Source: Candidatus Iainarchaeum sp. (lineage in GTDB: Archaea; Iainarchaeota; Iainarchaeia; Iainarchaeales; Iainarchaeaceae). From it: 9,454 nt of DNA. A model generated the notes under the pieces. The model saw only the letters and a list, made by a program, of their open reading frames with translations. It was not told the DNA's origin and did no database searches. Positions 6,582 through 9,454 of this stretch are shown piece by piece; positions within the stretch are counted from its first letter, which is position 1, and every line of letters starts with the position of its first letter. The DNA is taken from the NCBI GenBank assembly GCA_013331625.1, contig DUGC01000116.1, forward strand, positions 45,487 to 54,940, in the 5' to 3' direction. A program made the position numbers and the translations under genes.

Positions 6582-7109
6582 ATGGAAATGCGCGGCTTTT
6601 TTGGCACTGTGGCGCTTGCAGCGTGCGCGGTTGCGCTCATTTCAACGCATACAGGCATTATGCAGGCAGGGATTTCCGGTTCTGGAACCGCGCTCAAAGC
6701 AATGCAGATGGAAAGCGCAGCATTCAAAAGGGCACAAGCAGAAATTCTCATTGACCGCATTATTGAAAGGTCAATTTCCCGGCAGGCCGCCCCGATAGAT
6801 CCAAAAAGAATCAAGGAAGAGGCAAATGCAAAAATATTCGATGCCCTGAAAAAACTTGGCCTTGAACCGGCATTGTGCAAAAAAGCAGGCAGCACATACC
6901 TCAAAGTGCAGGGCATGGAGGGCATTTCGGAAATCGATGGGATCACAGGCGTGCTGGCTTTGCGGCTTGGGGGCGCTACAGTGGTGCAGTATTTTGCAAG
7001 CGGCGGAAGCGATGGCGCCAGCGCCCTGTGCGCCCTGATAGTGCAGGGGGATTTCTCCACGCTTTTTGTGCTGCCCGCAGGGTATGCTGCAAGCACAGTG
7101 GCCATATGA
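6582..7109 (+). CDS. Single-helix secreted protein, first gene of pilin-like operon
   Basis: A 175-residue protein with one N-terminal hydrophobic helix (about 5-21) after MEMRG and no other membrane segment. A charged helical region (about 40-95) precedes a Gly/Ala-rich C-terminal part. There are three cysteines (C15 in the helix, C88, C148). It has the size and layout of a pilin-like protein. Unlike the next three genes it lacks an acidic residue at the start of the helix (FFGTVALAACAV). The ATG at 6582 is preferred over 6588 because the TATA box spacing fits it. The stop overlaps the next ATG by 4 bases (ATGA), so translation is coupled. I recognise no family; the minor-pilin role is inferred from layout and neighbours. 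Confidence 0.75.
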   Translation: MEMRGFFGTVALAACAVALISTHTGIMQAGISGSGTALKAMQMESAAFKRAQAEILIDRIIERSISRQAAPIDPKRIKEEANAKIFDALKKLGLEPALCKKAGSTYLKVQGMEGISEIDGITGVLALRLGGATVVQYFASGGSDGASALCALIVQGDFSTLFVLPAGYAASTVAI

Positions 7110-7363
7110 ACTGTGCTGAATTCCTCATAGCACTCCTATGCCTTGCCGCATTTTCAGCAACCATGCTGGATGCACACCGCACGGCAACAGGGGAAATGGA
7201 GGATGTACAGATGGCGGCACGGGAAGAATCTGATGCTGCAGGTTGCGCAGCGATTGAACGCCACTTTTTCGCATATGCCGGCTACGAGGTTTTTCACGGC
7301 TGCAATTTCGGCAAAACGGCAGTGCATGAAAGGGAAGATGGAACGGGGAAACATTATGGATAG
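7106..7363 (+). CDS. Short pilin-like protein
   Basis: An 85-residue protein starting at the ATG that overlaps the preceding stop. It opens MNCAEFLIALLCLAAF, a hydrophobic helix (about 4-19) with a glutamate (E5) at its start, as in type IV pilins, but with almost no leader. The remainder is polar and contains C47 and C67, which could pair. Its stop lies inside the next gene's start region (8-base overlap). Without its neighbours I would call it hypothetical; gene order and the N-terminal pattern suggest a minor pilin-like subunit. Confidence 0.7.
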   Translation: MNCAEFLIALLCLAAFSATMLDAHRTATGEMEDVQMAAREESDAAGCAAIERHFFAYAGYEVFHGCNFGKTAVHEREDGTGKHYG

Positions 7364-7814
7364 GGGGATCATATTCACAACCGACAGCCTCATTGCATCA
7401 ATTGCAGTATTGCTTATCCTGCTCAGCGCATCCGGCGAGTCTGAAAGCCTGCTTTTGGGAAGCGCAAAAAATTCAAGCACGATTCAACTGCAGCTTTTTG
7501 CAAGCTCGCTATCCGAAGCGATAGTGAAAAATTCCGACCCCGAAAACCCCGCACACGGCGCGGCATATTTTGATAACGGGCGGAAAAGGGCGCAGGCAAA
7601 TATAATTGACGGGGCGCTTTTGGAAAGAATCGGGAAAGAAAATTTCGGAAAATATACGCTCGCAGGCATTTATGAAAGGGACGGGCAGGAAATGAGGGAA
7701 TTGTTCATGGAAACATCCAATGGAAGGTGCGCGAGCGCTGAAAGGTTTGTCATCATCAAAGGGGCGCTTGGCGAGAGGAGGGCCGTTTTGGGGGTAGTTG
7801 CGTGTGAAGGATGA
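7356..7814 (+). CDS. Pilin-like protein with FTTDSLIA helix
   Basis: A 152-residue protein. The N-terminus MDRGIIFTTDSLIASIAVLLIL carries an Asp directly before a long hydrophobic helix (about 11-24). Archaeal pilin-like proteins often show this 'RGxxFTxDALxA' arrangement, known to me as a pattern rather than a named family. The rest is soluble, with an Asn/Gly-rich middle and a beta-rich end (RFVIIKGALGERRAVLGVV) before a final Cys (C150). I chose ATG 7356 because the helix begins there and a G-rich GGAACGGGG lies just upstream; extending further upstream in the frame gives only shadow sequence. It overlaps both neighbours. Confidence 0.75.
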   Translation: MDRGIIFTTDSLIASIAVLLILLSASGESESLLLGSAKNSSTIQLQLFASSLSEAIVKNSDPENPAHGAAYFDNGRKRAQANIIDGALLERIGKENFGKYTLAGIYERDGQEMRELFMETSNGRCASAERFVIIKGALGERRAVLGVVACEG

Positions 7815-8145
7815 AGGGGCGCTTTCAGTTGAGGCAATTGCTGCGCTTTTGGTGCTTGCAGCGCTGATATCAGGGCTGCCCATGCCCATGGCACAGGATG
7901 CAAGGCAACTCTTAGCCATGCAACAGGCCTCCGACCTCCTTACAGTATGGGCGCAGCGGCCTGTTACGGGACAGCAGATGCAAAAGGATGGCGAGCTGCT
8001 TTTGGGAAAGGGCAATTTTATTGCAGGCATTGGTTTAGAACACGCAAAGAGGGATGGCAGCGGAAAAAATTCCATATCGCGGGAAATTTTAATCCGTGAA
8101 GGGGATGATGAAAAGGCCCTGAGCCTAATAGTCCTCGAGCACTAG
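7804..8145 (+). CDS. Pilin-like protein with degenerate class III signal
   Basis: A 113-residue protein, last of the forward pilin-like operon. The N-terminus VKDEGALSVEAIAALLVLAAL aligns with the class III signal of the facing genes (GALSVEA against GQVSIEY): Ser and Glu are kept, but the Gln at the cleavage site is Ala. The start is GTG 7804, 8 bases after GGGGGT; TTG 7798 is the alternative. The rest is soluble with no further membrane helix. It overlaps the previous gene by 11 bases and, tail to tail, the opposing pilin gene by 21 bases. Whether the prepilin peptidase accepts the changed site cannot be told from sequence. Confidence 0.75.
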   Translation: MKDEGALSVEAIAALLVLAALISGLPMPMAQDARQLLAMQQASDLLTVWAQRPVTGQQMQKDGELLLGKGNFIAGIGLEHAKRDGSGKNSISREILIREGDDEKALSLIVLEH

Positions 8146-8523
8146 GCGGCCATTGATCTTGCGGAGCAGCAGCCTGAATTTTCCCAAAAAAGCCTTTTTC
8201 GAAAAGCGCAGTTCAATTCCGGGAGGAATACTGACGGGTATATTTTTTGGCGATATTTTGATGAAATTGCGGCCGCCTTCTGACTGGAACTGCCAGCCAT
8301 GCAATGCAACCGCCTCAAAGCTCTGTGAGGAATAGTCCCCCATGACGCCCATTGAGGAACTGCGGTAATTAAGGTCATTTGCGAGCCGCTTTGCATTCAG
8401 AAGGTCGGTTGCCTCATTTATATCCCCATGCACTGCCGAAAGGGCCCAGAGCGAAAATGACAGGAATGACAGGGCGGCAGCGAGCACAAGGAGATACTCA
8501 ATGCTCACCTGCCCGCAGGTCAT
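8125..8523 (-). CDS. Class III signal-peptide pilin (QVSIEY)
   Basis: A 132-residue protein beginning MTCGQVSIEYLLVLAAAL. This is the archaeal class III signal (DUF361-type, QxSxE followed by a hydrophobic helix), known in methanococci to be cleaved before the Gln by the prepilin peptidase EppA, yielding type IV pilins. The leader is only four residues. Helix about 9-30; the remaining part is a soluble, beta-rich head without cysteines. The ATG overlaps the stop of the upstream pilin gene by 4 bases (ATGA), so the two are co-translated. Its 3' end overlaps the convergent plus-strand gene by 21 bases. Confidence 0.9.
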   Translation of the reverse strand: MTCGQVSIEYLLVLAAALSFLSFSLWALSAVHGDINEATDLLNAKRLANDLNYRSSSMGVMGDYSSQSFEAVALHGWQFQSEGGRNFIKISPKNIPVSIPPGIELRFSKKAFLGKFRLLLRKINGRLVLEDY

Positions 8524-8687
8524 ATGTCCTCTATCTCCCGAAGGACAAGGTCGGATTTTTTTGCAAATGCGTTCGCGCCCTTTTGCGCGCTCTTCTGGAG
8601 CTGGGACACAAGCAGCATCACGACTGCAACCATGGCGGCAAGCACAATGATCATCTCTATTGAAACCTGCGCCCTTTCATTTAACAT
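8520..8687 (-). CDS. Small class III signal-peptide pilin (QVSIEM)
   Basis: A 55-residue protein: a six-residue leader MLNERA, then QVSIEMIIVLAAMVAVVMLL, then a short charged tail (QKSAQKGANAFAKKSDLVLR). It matches the EppA-type class III signal exactly (Gln, Ser, Glu at +1, +3 and +5). The size is that of very small archaeal pilins, so it is plausibly the main, helix-only subunit, with the larger downstream pilin as a decorated one. The frame opens further upstream to 8732, but the ATG at 8687 gives a normal leader and sits 24-33 bases after a TATA-like box. It leads the two-gene minus-strand operon. Confidence 0.88.
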   Translation of the reverse strand: MLNERAQVSIEMIIVLAAMVAVVMLLVSQLQKSAQKGANAFAKKSDLVLREIEDI

Positions 8688-8710
8688 ACAGAAAGCAGGG
8701 CAGGAAACGA

Positions 8711-8735
8711 ATTTAAATATTACGTCAATCAACGA
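8711..8735 (-). promoter_or_regulatory. Minus-strand pilin promoter with the shared 16-base element
   Basis: On the minus strand, ATTGACGTAATATTTA (8729 down to 8714) is identical to the element in the forward pilin operon promoter, and both end 27 bases before the start codon. The TATA-like ATATTTAAAT (8720-8711) is 24-33 bases before the ATG at 8687. Here the palindrome is imperfect: CGT and ACG are kept at the ends, but the left inner half differs (CGTTGATTGACG). Confidence 0.7.
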
Positions 8736-8752
8736 ATAGGCGATTGGGTGTG

Positions 8753-8760
8753 GTTTTTAT
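8753..8760 (+). promoter_or_regulatory. TATA-like box for the site-2 protease gene
   Basis: GTTTTTAT lies 24-31 bases before the ATG at 8784, the same geometry and nearly the same sequence as the rfcL box. It favours ATG 8784 over the upstream in-frame GTG at 8748. Confidence 0.5.
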
Positions 8761-8783
8761 TGCTTTTGAAAGGGAATTATTTA

Positions 8784-9386
8784 ATGACTGAAAGGGAACG
8801 CAATGACCTTATCATAAGCTGGCTTACAGTAAGTTTTGCGTTTGCATGGATGGGGACAGGCATATTCAGCACAGCAGGGGCGGAAGAATTCACGCGCCGC
8901 GCGATCATAATGCTTGTTGCCGTCGGGACAGGATTTATACTCCATGAACTTGCGCACAAATACGTTGCGATAAATTACGGCGCCCACGCGGAATTCCGGG
9001 CATGGAGGAATGGGCTGCTGCTTGCAATCGGCCTTGCCATCATCAGCGCAGGGAGCTTTGTTTTCGCAGCCCCGGGGGCCGTGTATGTATTTGGCCGCAG
9101 CATCACTGTAAAGCAAAACGGCATAATTTCATTGGCAGGCCCTGTGACAAACATTATAATCGCATTCATTTTCGGGATGCTTTTTGTGCTCCTAAGCCCC
9201 CTAGGATTATTGAAAGAAATCCTGATCTCCGGCATGTATGTGAATTTTTTCCTTGCCGCATTCAACATGATCCCCATATTCCCGCTTGACGGGAGCAAAG
9301 TCCTCACATGGAACGCCATTGCATGGATTGGGACTATCGGGCTTGCCGCTCTTGGCGTGATCATGACAATGGGGATATACGGCTAA
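8784..9386 (+). CDS. M50-family site-2 intramembrane metalloprotease, short form
   Basis: A 200-residue membrane protein of five to six hydrophobic helices. It carries the full zinc-protease signature: HELAH (54-58) in a helix after GTGFIL, SLAGPVTNIIIA (116-127), and NMIPIFPLDG (161-170) with the third zinc ligand D169. Site-2 proteases cut substrates inside the membrane, often to release a tethered transcription factor. No PDZ or CBS domain is present, which is common for short archaeal M50 proteins. The start ATG 8784 gives a short charged cytoplasmic N-terminus (MTERERND); GTG 8748 would add 12 hydrophobic residues. It is divergent from the pilin operon. Bases 9387-9454 after the stop hold nothing I recognise. 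Confidence 0.92.
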   Translation: MTERERNDLIISWLTVSFAFAWMGTGIFSTAGAEEFTRRAIIMLVAVGTGFILHELAHKYVAINYGAHAEFRAWRNGLLLAIGLAIISAGSFVFAAPGAVYVFGRSITVKQNGIISLAGPVTNIIIAFIFGMLFVLLSPLGLLKEILISGMYVNFFLAAFNMIPIFPLDGSKVLTWNAIAWIGTIGLAALGVIMTMGIYG

Positions 9387-9454
9387 CCAAGCACGCATAA
9401 CCCTTTCAAATTTGATTTGCAAAAACGGCCGCAAAACGACCCGCCCCTAAAAGG

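Noticed and set aside
6575..7105. Minus-strand 176-codon frame opposite the first pilin-like gene
   Set aside because: Ser/Ala/Pro-rich shadow of the plus-strand gene, which has the promoter, signal helix and coupled operon.
8688..8732. Upstream extension of the small pilin frame (MIDVIFKF...)
   Set aside because: It would give an over-long leader before QVSIE and run through the shared promoter element.
8748..8783. GTG start for the site-2 protease
   Set aside because: It would add 12 residues, several of them hydrophobic, ahead of a normal charged N-terminus; ATG 8784 has a TATA-like box at the spacing seen for other genes.
1..9454. tRNA, rRNA, CRISPR array, insertion sequence or attachment site
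   Set aside because: I saw no tRNA-like T-arm with cloverleaf, no spaced direct repeats, no transposase and no terminal inverted repeats when reading by eye; a covariance-model scan would be needed to exclude small RNAs.

Overview
The window looks archaeal. It encodes a replication factor C large subunit (clamp loader), an Orc1/Cdc6 initiator, two proteins with the archaeal class III (QxSxE) pilin signal, a short M50 site-2 protease and a membrane-anchored winged-helix protein. Most transcription-unit starts have a TATA-like box 23-33 bases before the start codon and no Shine-Dalgarno sequence, which points to leaderless archaeal transcripts. Genes are packed tightly, with 4-11 base overlaps inside operons. 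A Euryarchaeota or DPANN-type lineage (Micrarchaeota, Diapherotrites and relatives) is plausible, but the sequence does not settle it. I see no rRNA, tRNA, CRISPR array or insertion sequence.

Layout. (1) 1-1755, plus strand: the 3' part of a large exported protein with repeated Ig-like units, then a small secreted protein with a C-terminal membrane anchor. The two share a DUF11-like domain. (2) 1775-5171, minus strand: a replication block. cdc6 comes first, then a gene that starts translationally coupled to it but is now broken by at least three frameshifts (its middle resembles a tRNA-splicing endonuclease catalytic domain), then rfcL with its own promoter. (3) 5172-5500: a 329-base divergent spacer next to cdc6 with inverted G-tract repeats, a candidate replication origin. 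(4) 5501-6483, plus: a small His-rich three-helix membrane protein followed by an ArsR-like winged-helix protein tethered by one membrane helix. (5) 6582-8145, plus: four overlapping genes for short proteins with one N-terminal hydrophobic helix. Facing them, at 8125-8687 on the minus strand, are two class III signal-peptide pilins. Together they look like a pilin / minor-pilin set. (6) 8784-9386, plus: a short site-2 protease.

The most interesting signal is regulatory. The two pilin operons, on opposite strands about 2.1 kb apart, carry an identical 16-base promoter element (ATTGACGTAATATTTA), each exactly 27 bases before the start codon. In the forward operon it overlaps a perfect 14-base palindrome. 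The set is flanked by a membrane-tethered winged-helix protein of N-in/C-out topology and by a site-2 protease, the class of enzyme that releases such tethered regulators in other systems. I infer, without proof, a surface-signal to proteolysis to pilin-expression circuit. Pilus motor genes and the prepilin peptidase are not in the window.
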